Below, in pieces: positions 17,191 to 25,996 of a stretch of DNA of 64,000 bases (its first letter is position 1; every line of letters begins with the position of its first letter). Made by a program: the position numbers and the translations under genes. The stretch is from Verrucomicrobiota bacterium. Its GTDB lineage: Bacteria > Verrucomicrobiota > Verrucomicrobiia > Opitutales > Opitutaceae. The stretch is taken from NCBI GenBank assembly GCA_023432225.1, contig JAEYUW010000046.1, forward strand, positions 62,001 to 126,000. The letters are read 5' to 3'. Below the pieces are notes generated by a model, which had not been told where the DNA came from, did no database searches, and worked only from the letters and a program-made list of their open reading frames with translations.

Positions 17191-18558
17191 ATGACCCCGA
17201 GATTTTTGTTTCCGTTGTTAGCGGGAGTATGGGCGAGTGCGGCGTGGGCTCTCGCAGACGAAGCGGTGCCGACGCGCGAGATCGCGGTGATCCGCGAACA
17301 CGTGCAGCGCGACTGGAGTGGCATGCTGCGTGACGAGGGCGGGGCGTTCAAATACCCGTTTCTCACGCCCGGCAGCGCGCAGTATGGCGACATCTTGTGG
17401 GACTGGGATTCTTGGCTGAGTGACGTGGCGCTGCGGCAAGTTCTCGCGGAGAAGTCCACGCCCGAGGAGAAGGCCAAGGTGCTGAAGCACGAGCAGGGCT
17501 GCGTGCTGAACTATCTCAACTACGGCGGCTACGATGGCTGGGTGCCGTTTCTGATCGGGCGCAAGAATGGTTCACGCAAGGAACTGAAGGCGCAGGCAGG
17601 CGACACCTACGCGACCAACATGCACAAGCCCTGCCTCGCGCAGCACGCGGCGTTCATCACGCGGCTGAACGGCGGCGACGGGGAGTGGTTGCGCGAAGGG
17701 CTGTTCCCACTGCAGGCGTTCGTGAACCGCTACAAGGCGCACCAGCGGCACGCGGCGACCGGGCTGTATTTCTGGAACGACGACACCGCGATCGGCGTCG
17801 ACAACGACCCCGCGACGTTCATGCGGCCACCGAAGAGCTCCGGCTCGATTTTCCTGAATTGCCTCATGTATCGCGAACTCCTCGCGCTCGCTTATCTGTG
17901 CGAGCGACTGGGGCAGGGGGAGATCGCGGTGCTTTACCAACGCGACGCCGAGGAGTTGAAGGCTGCGATCCAGAAACACTGCTGGGACGAGCGCGACGGA
18001 TTTTTCTACAGCGTCGACCTCAACCTGCTGCCCTACGAGGGCAAACCGTTCTCCGCCGACCCGAAGCTTCGGCTGCACACCGGCTACCCGCGCGACTACG
18101 ACTGCCTGATCCAGCGGATCGACGTGTGGTCGGGCTTCCTCGCGCTCTGGGCGGAGATCGCGACGCCGGAACAGGCGAAGCGTGTGGTGGAGCGTTACCG
18201 CGATCCGCGGACGTTCAACGCGCCCTACGGCGTGCGCACGCTCTCAAAACTCGAGAAGATGTATAACGTGCGCGCTTCGGGGAATCCGTCGCTGTGGACC
18301 GGACCGATCTGGGGCGTGTCGAACTATTTGGTTTTCCGCGGCCTCGTGAAATACGGCTTCGACGCGGAGGCGCGGGAGCTGGCCGACAAGACGATCCGGC
18401 TCTTCGCACGGGATTTCGAGCGGTTCGGAGCGCTGCATGAATATTACCTGCCCGACAGCGGCGAGCCGGTGCTCAATCGCGGTTTTCAGAACTGGAATTT
18501 CCTCGTGTTGAACATGGCGGTGTGGCGCGAGGGCGGGGAGCCGGTGGCGGAATTCTGA
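17191..18558 (+). CDS. Trehalase/GH63-like (alpha/alpha)6-barrel glycoside hydrolase
   Basis: A 455-residue exported enzyme with signal peptide 1-22. Motifs typical of the GH37/GH63/GH15-like barrel include ILWDWDSWLSDVAL (about 70), YGGYDGWVPFLIGRKN, MHKPCLAQHAAFI, FWNDDTAIGVDN, WSGFLALWAEIATPEQA, SLWTGPIWGVSNYLVFRGL and the C-terminal HEYYLPDSGEP. It probably hydrolyses an alpha-linked disaccharide or glycoside in the periplasm. The substrate (trehalose, mannosylglycerate or another) cannot be fixed from sequence alone, and I cannot name the catalytic acid and base with certainty. It appears monocistronic. Confidence 0.75.
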   Translation: MTPRFLFPLLAGVWASAAWALADEAVPTREIAVIREHVQRDWSGMLRDEGGAFKYPFLTPGSAQYGDILWDWDSWLSDVALRQVLAEKSTPEEKAKVLKHEQGCVLNYLNYGGYDGWVPFLIGRKNGSRKELKAQAGDTYATNMHKPCLAQHAAFITRLNGGDGEWLREGLFPLQAFVNRYKAHQRHAATGLYFWNDDTAIGVDNDPATFMRPPKSSGSIFLNCLMYRELLALAYLCERLGQGEIAVLYQRDAEELKAAIQKHCWDERDGFFYSVDLNLLPYEGKPFSADPKLRLHTGYPRDYDCLIQRIDVWSGFLALWAEIATPEQAKRVVERYRDPRTFNAPYGVRTLSKLEKMYNVRASGNPSLWTGPIWGVSNYLVFRGLVKYGFDAEARELADKTIRLFARDFERFGALHEYYLPDSGEPVLNRGFQNWNFLVLNMAVWREGGEPVAEF

Positions 18559-18632
18559 TTTTTCGGATGGAAGTGGCGCCGGAGCGCGAGCGAACCGCGT
18601 TGCCGCGCGGGGCGCCCGCTTAACCCGGCCTA

Positions 18633-18728
18633 TCGTGATCGTTCTTGTAATCTTGATCGGTCTCTCGGTCGCTACCGCGGTCGGTTGCGAGAAGGATCAA
18701 GAGAAAGATCAAGAGTAAGAGAACGATT
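18633..18728. repeat. Imperfect long inverted repeat
   Basis: The left arm (ATCGTTCTTGTAATCTTGAT, continuing) and the reverse complement of the right arm share most of ~33 bases around a GC-rich centre. It fills part of the 253-base gap before the isomerase gene. It has no recognised coding content and is probably another extragenic palindrome. Confidence 0.5.
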
Positions 18729-18811
18729 GGTGAGGGTCGGGAACCCCATGGCGGGGCGGCATGTCTGCGCTCGACGCCGGGCGCGCATCCGTGCAGCGTC
18801 CGGCGTTTTCC

Positions 18812-19723
18812 ATGAAGAAATTCGCCCTGCTTGCTTCCGCCGCCGCGCTCCTCGCGGGATCGGCTTTCGCCCAGAACAACGCTACGCCCGCCCCGGCCGC
18901 CGAGCCGGCGCCGGCGCCCGCCGCTCCGGTCGTCGCACCGAGTGCGGTGGTGATTTCCGCGGGTGGCATTTCCGTCACGCGCGCGGAATTCGAGGAGGCC
19001 GTGAAGGGCCTGCCCCAGCAGTATCAGGAATACGCGCTCGGGCCGGGCAAGAAGCAGTTCGCCGAGGATTTTCTGCGCATGAAGCTGCTCTCCGCGGCTG
19101 GACTCAAGGCCGGGCTCGACAAGGACGCCGAAGTCATCGCGCAGGTAAACGCGGTCCGCGACCAGATCGTGGCCGGCGCGCAGTTGAAGAAGATGCAGGA
19201 AGCCGTGCAGGTTTCCGACGAGGATCTGAAGAAGACCTACGAGGCGCGCAAAGGTGAGTTCGAGAAGGCGAAAGCGCGCCACATCCTGATCGCGTTCAAG
19301 GGCAGCCCGGCCGCCCAGCCCGGCAAGCCCGAGTTGACCGAGGAACAGGCCAAGGCCAAGGCCGAGGAACTGCGCACGAAGGTCGAGACCGGCGCCGTGA
19401 AGTTCGAGGACCTCGCGAAGACCGAGTCCGACGACACCGGCTCCGGCGCGACGGGCGGCTACCTCGGCGAATTCGGCCGCGGCCAGATGGTGCCGGAGTT
19501 CGAAGAGGCGGCGTTTGCGACGGAGATCGGCAAACTCAGCCCGGTCATCCGCACGCAATACGGCTACCATTTCATCAAGGTCGACGAGCGCGTCGTGACG
19601 CCATTCGAGGAAGCGAAGGTTCAACTCGACCGCGCGGAGCGCACCGCGAAGCTGCAGGCGGAGACGAAGAAGCTGGTCGACGACGCGAAGCCGACGTTCG
19701 ACGAAGGCTATTTCGGCAAATAA
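18812..19723 (+). CDS. Parvulin-type peptidyl-prolyl cis-trans isomerase
   Basis: A periplasmic folding factor of the PpiC/SurA class. The ATG at 18812 gives a clear signal peptide (MKKFALLASAAALLAGSAFA) and a 303-residue protein; the longer frame from 18761 would bury it. An Ala/Pro linker follows the signal, then a SurA-like helical region (about 45-150). The parvulin domain (about 155-275) has KARHILIAF, FEDLAKTESDDTGSGATGGY, LGEFGRGQMVPEFEEAAFA and YGYHFIKVDERV. It likely assists outer-membrane protein assembly together with BamA and Skp encoded elsewhere in the window. Confidence 0.92.
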   Translation: MKKFALLASAAALLAGSAFAQNNATPAPAAEPAPAPAAPVVAPSAVVISAGGISVTRAEFEEAVKGLPQQYQEYALGPGKKQFAEDFLRMKLLSAAGLKAGLDKDAEVIAQVNAVRDQIVAGAQLKKMQEAVQVSDEDLKKTYEARKGEFEKAKARHILIAFKGSPAAQPGKPELTEEQAKAKAEELRTKVETGAVKFEDLAKTESDDTGSGATGGYLGEFGRGQMVPEFEEAAFATEIGKLSPVIRTQYGYHFIKVDERVVTPFEEAKVQLDRAERTAKLQAETKKLVDDAKPTFDEGYFGK

Positions 19724-19771
19724 GCCGCTGGCGTGGTGCCGAGAGCGCCATCTCGACCAAGCCAACTGACG

Positions 19772-19802
19772 AGCGCGCCTGCGGGCGCGCTTTTTGTTTT
19801 TC
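19772..19802 (+). terminator. Terminator of the parvulin gene
   Basis: An 8-bp stem AGCGCGCC / GGCGCGCT is followed by TTTTTGTTTTT. Confidence 0.85.
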
Positions 19803-19833
19803 GGACATGACGCGTCCGCCGTGAAGTGGAGTG

Positions 19834-19839
19834 TTGACA
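19834..19839 (+). promoter_or_regulatory. Candidate -35 box upstream of tRNA-Asn
   Basis: A perfect TTGACA lies 58 bases before tRNA-Asn, within the context GTGTTGACA that recurs upstream of tRNA-Lys (38485-38492). No convincing -10 box is seen at 17-bp spacing; the region is T-rich. Confidence 0.4.
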
Positions 19840-19891
19840 ACACGAAAGCCGGACCCCTTTTTGGCCGTTCCTTCGCAAGAAGGAGCCACGT

Positions 19892-21226
<1,335 letters not shown>

Positions 21227-21230
<4 letters not shown>

Positions 21231-21427
21231 GCGGCCGTATGCTTCATCGTGACCGATTCGAGATAGGCGTTCAGATCAGCGACACGAACCCGCGGCGAGC
21301 GCTCGCTGACTTTCACGAATGGCACCTTGCCCGCATCCACAAGACGACGGAACTGACGGAGCGAAATGCTCAGCCATTCCGCCGCCTGTGGGTAGGTCAG
21401 CAGTCCTGCATTATTTGGATTTTGCAT
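21227..21427 (-). CDS. xis: Excisionase-like MerR/HTH-17 protein, element 1
   Basis: A 66-residue protein from the ATG at 21427 (MQNPNNAGLLTYPQAAEWL). It has the winged-helix pattern LLTYPQAAEWLSISLRQFRR, then KVPFVKVSERSPRVRVADLN and YLES, as in excisionases and recombination directionality factors. It should bend att DNA and favour excision. Its stop overlaps the int start (ATGA) and its start lies 17 bases inside the previous gene. It is homologous in layout to 45902-46096 in element 2. Confidence 0.85.
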
Positions 21428-21923
21428 CGTCGCTGCGCTCCGCTGTCGGAGACTCAGAGTTTTTGTCGGCTTCGTCGGCCGCGCGTTCGTCGGCACGAGC
21501 ACGCTCGATGGACTGGGCCGCGCGCAAAATTGCGGCCTCGCCAAAGTCACTGGGCCACCCGTTTTCGGAAGCCATCGTGTTGGCGTAGTCGCGAATCTGC
21601 TCTGCGAGACCGCCGATGTATTGCTCGGCCTCGTTGTCATCATCGTGCATGCGGACCTCATTCAGTGAAAGGCCGTGCTCTTCTTGGAGGCGGCAGTCTT
21701 CCAGCCAATCGGCGTAGGCTCGATACACACCTCCCTTGTTGACGGGACGTCCGAGGCGCTCGGAAAGCCATTCGGCAATTTTGCCGAAGCTGTAGTTCTT
21801 GTCCCGCAGTTGATCGATGACTCTCACGTAATCGGAGAGTGAAAGCGGGGCCTCTTGATCCAGCGCGCCCTCGGCCTCGACGAGAAGCATTTCAGGCGTT
21901 GGTATTGTTTTTGAGGGTTTCAT
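21411..21923 (-). CDS. HTH-like regulatory protein of the int operon, element 1
   Basis: A 170-residue acidic product from the ATG at 21923; an upstream TTG at 21941 would add six residues. Residues ~35-75 read VIDQLRDKNYSFGKIAEWLS followed by GRPVNKGGVYRAYADWL, resembling a small helix-turn-helix and clearly related to the 79-residue protein at 46093 in element 2 (LREKGYSWREVSEWLEKH). The C-terminal half is rich in Glu, Asp and Ala. As first gene of the operon it could autoregulate excision and replication. No named family is recognised. Confidence 0.7.
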   Translation of the reverse strand: MKPSKTIPTPEMLLVEAEGALDQEAPLSLSDYVRVIDQLRDKNYSFGKIAEWLSERLGRPVNKGGVYRAYADWLEDCRLQEEHGLSLNEVRMHDDDNEAEQYIGGLAEQIRDYANTMASENGWPSDFGEAAILRAAQSIERARADERAADEADKNSESPTAERSDDAKSK

Positions 21924-21978
21924 TAGCACTGATAGTTTCAATCGTTTCTTTCGTTGTCAATGGTCAATTACACCAAGG

Positions 21979-22051
21979 TTAAACAAGGAAAGGCGAAGGC
22001 CGTCAGGCGCTGCGCCCGCAGGGCGGGCGCAGCGCCTCGCCGTTCCTTCGC
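21979..22051. other. Conserved non-coding structure A, element 1
   Basis: TTAAACAAGGAAAGGCG is followed by a large hairpin: a 13-bp perfect stem (22005-22017 with 22025-22037) inside an outer pairing GGCGAAGG / CCTTCGCC. Element 2 has TTGAACAAGGAAAGAGCG followed by a GC-rich hairpin at 46827-46879, also just upstream of the minus-strand int operon. A promoter/operator, transcription stop or single-strand origin are all possible. Confidence 0.55.
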
Positions 22052-22096
22052 CAGTTTTCGAGTTGGCCTCGCGAACTGTTGGGGAATGCTAACGCC

Positions 22097-22384
22097 ATGG
22101 TTGAATTCCTCTTGGTTGCGAACCTCTGCGCACTTCTGTGGTTGGTTGCAGAGCAAAAGCACACGAGGCGCATCCTGACCCGAATGGCGGTCGCTGATGC
22201 GTTACAGCCGACGGCGGTCCGCCTCGATGGAATACCAGCAACGCCCCTCAACAAATCGACCCCGCTTGCGATGCCGGTGGTCATAATGCACACGCTCACC
22301 AAAGAGGAACAGGATGCTGCAATAGCGTGCGCGGCACGGTCCGAGCAGGTCACCGAAGAACACCTAAAAAAGATGGTATCGTAG
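22097..22384 (+). CDS. Small predicted membrane protein, element 1
   Basis: A 95-residue product from the ATG at 22097, 11 bases after a GGGGA ribosome-site-like sequence. One N-terminal TM helix (MVEFLLVANLCALLWLVAEQ) precedes a soluble tail (LTKEEQDAAIACAARSEQ). It is the only plus-strand gene in the element and runs convergently with the SSB-like gene. The function is unknown; the small single-pass form recalls accessory proteins of filamentous phages, but that is only an analogy. Confidence 0.5.
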   Translation: MVEFLLVANLCALLWLVAEQKHTRRILTRMAVADALQPTAVRLDGIPATPLNKSTPLAMPVVIMHTLTKEEQDAAIACAARSEQVTEEHLKKMVS

Positions 22385-22409
22385 TCTACTTCGGAAAGCC
22401 CCGCGCGCA

Positions 22410-22712
22410 TCATTGCACTAATTCTCCGCCGAGGGTGATTTGCCCTTTTTCGGTGCTGGCTCGCGTCACGCGCACGCGAACAGGCTGGAAAAGCTTCGGT
22501 GCTTCCCACGGCTTTTCATCGTGCCGATGACGCCAAAGAAAAACCTGCGCGCCGTCCGACACGCTCACGGTGGTTTGTCTGTATTTCTCTTTGTCCCATT
22601 CCTTGTCCTCGGTTCGAACCGCGATGACGGTTCCGCTGAGGTAAAGGCCACCGCTAAGCTGCGGCAGCGTTTGCGGGGATGCCGGCGAGGCCGGCGTATT
22701 TGTAGTGCTCAT
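22410..22712 (-). CDS. Small SSB-like (OB-fold?) protein downstream of rep
   Basis: A 100-residue product with GGAG 8 bases before its ATG at 22712. After a Thr/Ala/Pro-rich N terminus, residues ~20-95 show alternating beta-strand patterns (LYLSGTVIAVRTEDKEWDK, TTVSVSDGAQVFLW, PVRVRVTRASTEKGQITLGG) compatible with an OB fold. A small ssDNA-binding protein gene directly after rep is the arrangement seen in filamentous phages (gII-gV). It overlaps rep by 59 bases. The SSB role is inferred from position and secondary-structure pattern, not from a recognised motif. Confidence 0.6.
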   Translation of the reverse strand: MSTTNTPASPASPQTLPQLSGGLYLSGTVIAVRTEDKEWDKEKYRQTTVSVSDGAQVFLWRHRHDEKPWEAPKLFQPVRVRVTRASTEKGQITLGGELVQ

Positions 22713-23709
22713 GTAGTATCTCCAGTGCTTGCAGTTGGCTGATGTTTACCACACCCGGCGCGGCCAACTGACGACGCAGGCGCATGGCTTCATTTGCGCG
22801 CATCACGAGGAGCGCGTTGAAAGTAGTCCGGAGCTTCACGGCGCGCACACGGCGCTCTCCGCGGTCATTGAACATTACGAGTCGCGCCTTGCGCGCGTCC
22901 CATCCGAGGCGTGTCACCAAGTCGATCCGCAGCAGACAGGTTTGCGCTTCGCGCCGCTCCGATTTTCGCGCGGTGCGCTTCGTGTAGAAGCCTCGCGACG
23001 CCTGAAAAACGCGGAGCCTGCCTTTGTGATTCGCGACCCACTCCGGCGTGTCTTCGACCGATTTCGCGACATATTTGAAAACATAGTGGATGTCCCGACG
23101 CTTAACGTGGCGAACGTTCACGCGCCCGAGGCCCCACCATTTTTCCAAATCCGGTAGGAACTCGCGAGGAATTCGCTTCACATACTCAACGAGTAGGTGC
23201 CAGTGCGCGAAGCCGTCGTCGTGAAATTCGAGTTTCCAGCACCAACGGAATTCACGGCCGATTGCTTTTCGGAACCTCGCGAGGAAGCGCCGCAGCCGAT
23301 CTTTGCCGCGCGTGTATGCGGCGAACGGGTGCCCGCTGTGGTTTGCCATCGTGAGCGTCACGAATCGCCAGTTTTTGAAATTCGGCAGTCCGGCGCGCTC
23401 GAGTCTCCGCAACTTCGTGCGCGCTCCTTCGGCGGTGAACCACGATTCCGACGCGTATGCGTGCAACTCCGGGTCGCTCGCTTCCGTCCAAACGGCCGAT
23501 GCCGCGCCTACCGGCGGGGGCACCGTGTTTAGTTCGATTGTGCGAATCGCTGAAGATGGGCGGCTTTGCCGCTGAACGTCGGCGCGCGGCCCGGTGCATT
23601 TCGGACCCTTCGCCGCAGCTGCACTGCACAACGCTTCGACTTTGCTACGCTCGGCTTTCGCCTCGCTAACTGGGGCCTTGCCCCAGCCCCCGCGCGGATT
23701 GGGACTCAT
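22654..23709 (-). CDS. rep: HUH rolling-circle replication initiator, element 1
   Basis: A 351-residue protein from the ATG at 23709, preceded by a strong GGGAGGAG site 8 bases upstream. Motif I is FVTLT (about 116-120). Motif II, the metal-binding HUH, is H169-W-H171 in GFAHWHLLVEY. Motif III is YVFKY (about 209-213), carrying the nicking Tyr and the conserved Lys. This matches single- or double-Tyr Rep proteins of rolling-circle plasmids, microviruses and inoviruses. The ~100-residue N terminus is low-complexity and its codons 4-15 coincide with hairpin B. The protein should nick the element's double-strand origin in the excised circle. Confidence 0.85.
   Translation of the reverse strand: MSPNPRGGWGKAPVSEAKAERSKVEALCSAAAAKGPKCTGPRADVQRQSRPSSAIRTIELNTVPPPVGAASAVWTEASDPELHAYASESWFTAEGARTKLRRLERAGLPNFKNWRFVTLTMANHSGHPFAAYTRGKDRLRRFLARFRKAIGREFRWCWKLEFHDDGFAHWHLLVEYVKRIPREFLPDLEKWWGLGRVNVRHVKRRDIHYVFKYVAKSVEDTPEWVANHKGRLRVFQASRGFYTKRTARKSERREAQTCLLRIDLVTRLGWDARKARLVMFNDRGERRVRAVKLRTTFNALLVMRANEAMRLRRQLAAPGVVNISQLQALEILHEHYKYAGLAGIPANAAAA
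23665..23699. other. Conserved hairpin B, candidate rolling-circle origin, element 1
   Basis: GCTAA is followed by stem CTGGGGC, loop CTT, stem GCCCCAG and then CCCCCGCG, ending near ATTG. Element 2 has the same plan at 47046-47085 with a 3-bp longer stem but the identical CTT loop and the identical CCCCAGCCCCCGCG right side. Here it lies in the rep 5' coding region; in element 2 it is non-coding, so conservation is not explained by protein sequence. Confidence 0.65.
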
Positions 23710-23814
23710 GGCGCCACTCCTCCCGCTGCGCGAATAATACCGAGAACAGCAGAGCGAAGCGGCGCGGACAAATTTTGCCACCGCTCAACGATGTCGCGCA
23801 GCTCGTCGAATTCT

Positions 23815-23834
23815 TGTGCGCCTATTTGTGCGCT
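23815..23834 (+). promoter_or_regulatory. Candidate integrase arm-type site, right, element 1
   Basis: A copy of the 20104 site (19 of 20 bases), TGTGCG twice with a 12-bp period. It begins exactly 77 bases before the attR core start, the same distance as in element 2. Confidence 0.65.
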
Positions 23835-23891
23835 GCGAACAGTGGCACTTTCGCAACCGACGAGGGAGACGACCGCTTGCAAAAATGCGTG

Positions 23892-23923
23892 CGCTGGTTC
23901 GATCCCAGCCCGGGCAGCCACGC
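23892..23923 (+). repeat. attR core of element 1
   Basis: An exact 32-bp copy of 19938-19969 (tRNA-Asn T-arm to CCA plus ACGC context). Confidence 0.9.
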
Positions 23924-23926
23924 TGA

Positions 23927-23957
23927 AGCGCCTCCCTTTGCGGAGGCGTTTTGCTTT
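23927..23957 (+). terminator. Displaced tRNA-Asn terminator
   Basis: A 7-bp stem CGCCTCC / GGAGGCG followed by TTTTGCTTTT begins a few bases after attR. It is most simply the original tRNA-Asn terminator pushed away by insertion of element 1. The ~315 bases between it and rplY hold no recognised gene. Confidence 0.7.
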
Positions 23958-24272
23958 TCGGCCGCGATGTTCGCTTTTGTGGCGCGCTGCGATCTGAAGA
24001 GGGATCGGCGGGCCGACGTAGCAATTGGGGTCGTCGCGCGGGCGATGACTCCGCGATGCCGCGAGTGGCGCCGCGCGGCTGGAGTGTTTTTCGGCGGCGC
24101 CCGACAATTTCACGCGGGGCCCCTGAAAATTGTAAAAAGAGGGGCGGGAGACGGCGTTTCGCAGGAGCAGAGTGAAAGTTTTGTTTGCCTCGCCCCGGTG
24201 CGGTCACTCAACTCTCGCCTCTTTTCCACTACGCCTGCCTCCAATTCCGGAGTCACAGGGGGAACGAAAACT

Positions 24273-25031
24273 ATGAAGAAATACCAACTCACCGTCACGT
24301 CCCGCGAGGGCACTGGTCGTAGCGCCTCCCGGCGTCTCCGCAAGGCCGAGAAGATTCCGGCCATCCTCTACGGCAAGCACACGAAACCCGAGACTCTGGC
24401 CGTCAACTCGACCGAGTTCGTCAAGCTCCTCAAGGACATCGCCGGCCGCGCCGCGCTGGTCGAATTGAAGCGCGATACCGGCGCCGCCGCTCTCTCCTTC
24501 CTCCAGGAAGTTCAGCGCGACCCGATCACCGACAAGTATCTCCACGTCGACCTCCAGGAGGTGAAGGAGAACGAGAAGATGGTGATCTCCGTCTCCGTCG
24601 TCGTCGTCGGTGAGTCGACCGGCGTGAAGAACGAAGGCGGCCTCCTCGACGTCGCCACCAAGCGCCTCAAGATCCGCTGCCTGCCGAAGGATCTCCCGGC
24701 GTTCATCGAAGTCGACGTCACGCCGCTGAAGCTGAACGACTCGATCCACGTTTCCGAAATGAAGCCGATCCCCGGCGTCGAGTTCCTCGACAAGCCGAAT
24801 CAGGCCGTCGTTCTCTGCGTTGAGCCGCAGGAAGAAATCGCCGCCACCACCACGACCGCTGCGGCCACCGAAGGTGCCGCCGCTCCCGCCGCGGGCGCCG
24901 CCGCTCCCGCCGCCGGCGATGCCGCCGCGAAGCCCGCCGAGGGCGCCGCTGCCGCGAAGCCGGGCGATGCCAAAGCCGCCGCCGCTCCTGCCAAGGACGC
25001 GAAGGCCGCCGCTCCTGCCGCCAAGAAGTAA
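24273..25031 (+). CDS. rplY: 50S ribosomal protein L25 (CTC family)
   Basis: A 252-residue 5S-rRNA-binding protein. The N-terminal L25 domain (about 1-95) has SREGTGRSASRRLRKAEKIP and AILYGKHTKPE; the TL5/CTC beta domain (about 95-190) has GGLLDVATKRLKIRCLPKDL and FIEVDVTPLKLNDSIHVSE. A long Ala/Pro/Lys tail (about 195-252) is extra. The start at 24273 follows a GGGGGAAC ribosome site and gives MKKYQLTV; the long upstream extension in this frame runs back through the attR region and is not real. First gene of rplY-pth-rpsF-ssb-rplI. Confidence 0.95.
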   Translation: MKKYQLTVTSREGTGRSASRRLRKAEKIPAILYGKHTKPETLAVNSTEFVKLLKDIAGRAALVELKRDTGAAALSFLQEVQRDPITDKYLHVDLQEVKENEKMVISVSVVVVGESTGVKNEGGLLDVATKRLKIRCLPKDLPAFIEVDVTPLKLNDSIHVSEMKPIPGVEFLDKPNQAVVLCVEPQEEIAATTTTAAATEGAAAPAAGAAAPAAGDAAAKPAEGAAAAKPGDAKAAAAPAKDAKAAAPAAKK

Positions 25032-25091
25032 TCGTTTTCCCGCGGTGCGCCGCCAACTCGGCGCACCGCGTTGCAGCACGTTCTTTGATCC

Positions 25092-25688
25092 ATGTCCGTC
25101 ACGCTCCTCGCTGGACTGGGCAACCCCGGTGCGAAATACGCCGCCACCCGTCACAACCTTGGCTTCAAGGTCGTCGATGCGCTGGCCGCGGCCGAAGGGC
25201 TCTCGTGGAAACACGAGGCACGCTTCGAGGCCGAAATCGCGCGCTGGAATGTCCGACCCGGTGAGACCCGCTGGCTGATCAAGCCGCAGACCTTCATGAA
25301 CGAGAGTGGCCGCGCCCTGCGCAAGCTGCTCGATTTTCATAAGCTCCCGGCCGAGTCGCTCGCGGTGACCTACGATGAAATGAACATCGAGATCGGTCGC
25401 GTGAAACTCTCGGTCGACGGCTCCGCCGGCGGCCACAACGGCATCGCCAGCCTGCTCGAGCACGTCGGCAACGGATTCCTCCGTTACCGGCTCGGCATCG
25501 GCAGCAGCGAGCGCCCGGTCGGCATGGACATCGCAGACTACGTGCTCGGAAAATTCTCCCTCTCAGAACAAACAATCATCGATCAAAACCTGAAAACGTT
25601 CGTCGAAGGCGCCCGCCTGCTCTTCACCAGCAGCCCCGCCGAAGCGATGAACCGCCTCAATCGCAGAAACCGCCATGAACAAGCGTAA
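25092..25688 (+). CDS. pth: Peptidyl-tRNA hydrolase
   Basis: Releases tRNA from peptidyl-tRNA dropped by ribosomes. 198 residues: LLAGLGNPGAKYAATRHNLG contains the catalytic His at about 21. KPQTFMNESGRAL, YDEMNIEIGRVKLSVDGSAG (with the catalytic Asp region) and GGHNGIASLLEHVG are canonical. It overlaps rpsF by 14 bases, so the two are translationally coupled. Confidence 0.96.
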   Translation: MSVTLLAGLGNPGAKYAATRHNLGFKVVDALAAAEGLSWKHEARFEAEIARWNVRPGETRWLIKPQTFMNESGRALRKLLDFHKLPAESLAVTYDEMNIEIGRVKLSVDGSAGGHNGIASLLEHVGNGFLRYRLGIGSSERPVGMDIADYVLGKFSLSEQTIIDQNLKTFVEGARLLFTSSPAEAMNRLNRRNRHEQA

Positions 25689-25965
25689 CTACAAAGCCAC
25701 TTTCATCCTCGATAATCGCGGCAAGGAAGACTCCGTCGACCAGATCATCGAAGGTGTGAAGAAGGAAATCGTCGCCATCCAGGGCGACGTCACCAACGTC
25801 GAACAGCTCGGCCGCCGCGACTTCGCGCGCAAGACCGATCCGAAATTCCCCGCCGGCGTCTACGTCGCCATCAGCTTTTCGGCGCCCGCCGGCGCCTCCG
25901 CCGCCCTCCAGGAGCGCCTACGCCTCAACGACAGCGTGTATCGCACGCTCGTCCAGAACGCCTAA
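25675..25965 (+). CDS. rpsF: 30S ribosomal protein S6
   Basis: 96 residues, opening MNKRNYKATFILDNRGKED, with VTNVEQLGRRDFARKTDPK and a short C terminus. It overlaps the end of pth and sits before ssb in the usual rpsF-ssb-rplI context. The S18 gene, often found in this cluster, is absent here. Confidence 0.9.
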   Translation: MNKRNYKATFILDNRGKEDSVDQIIEGVKKEIVAIQGDVTNVEQLGRRDFARKTDPKFPAGVYVAISFSAPAGASAALQERLRLNDSVYRTLVQNA

Positions 25966-25996
25966 CCGCCCAACGCGCTCCGCGCCTCCGACCCCC

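Noticed and set aside
23706..24113. Minus-strand ORF ending at 23706 as a separate gene or integrase fragment
   Set aside because: Its start lies outside the element in rplY leader DNA. Its SAQIGAQ resemblance to Int comes from the arm-site copy. It matters only as the frame that would extend Int in the circle.
23775..24272. N-terminal extension of rplY back through attR
   Set aside because: L25 proteins start near MKKYQLTV; the extension begins at TTG and translates tRNA fragment and terminator DNA.
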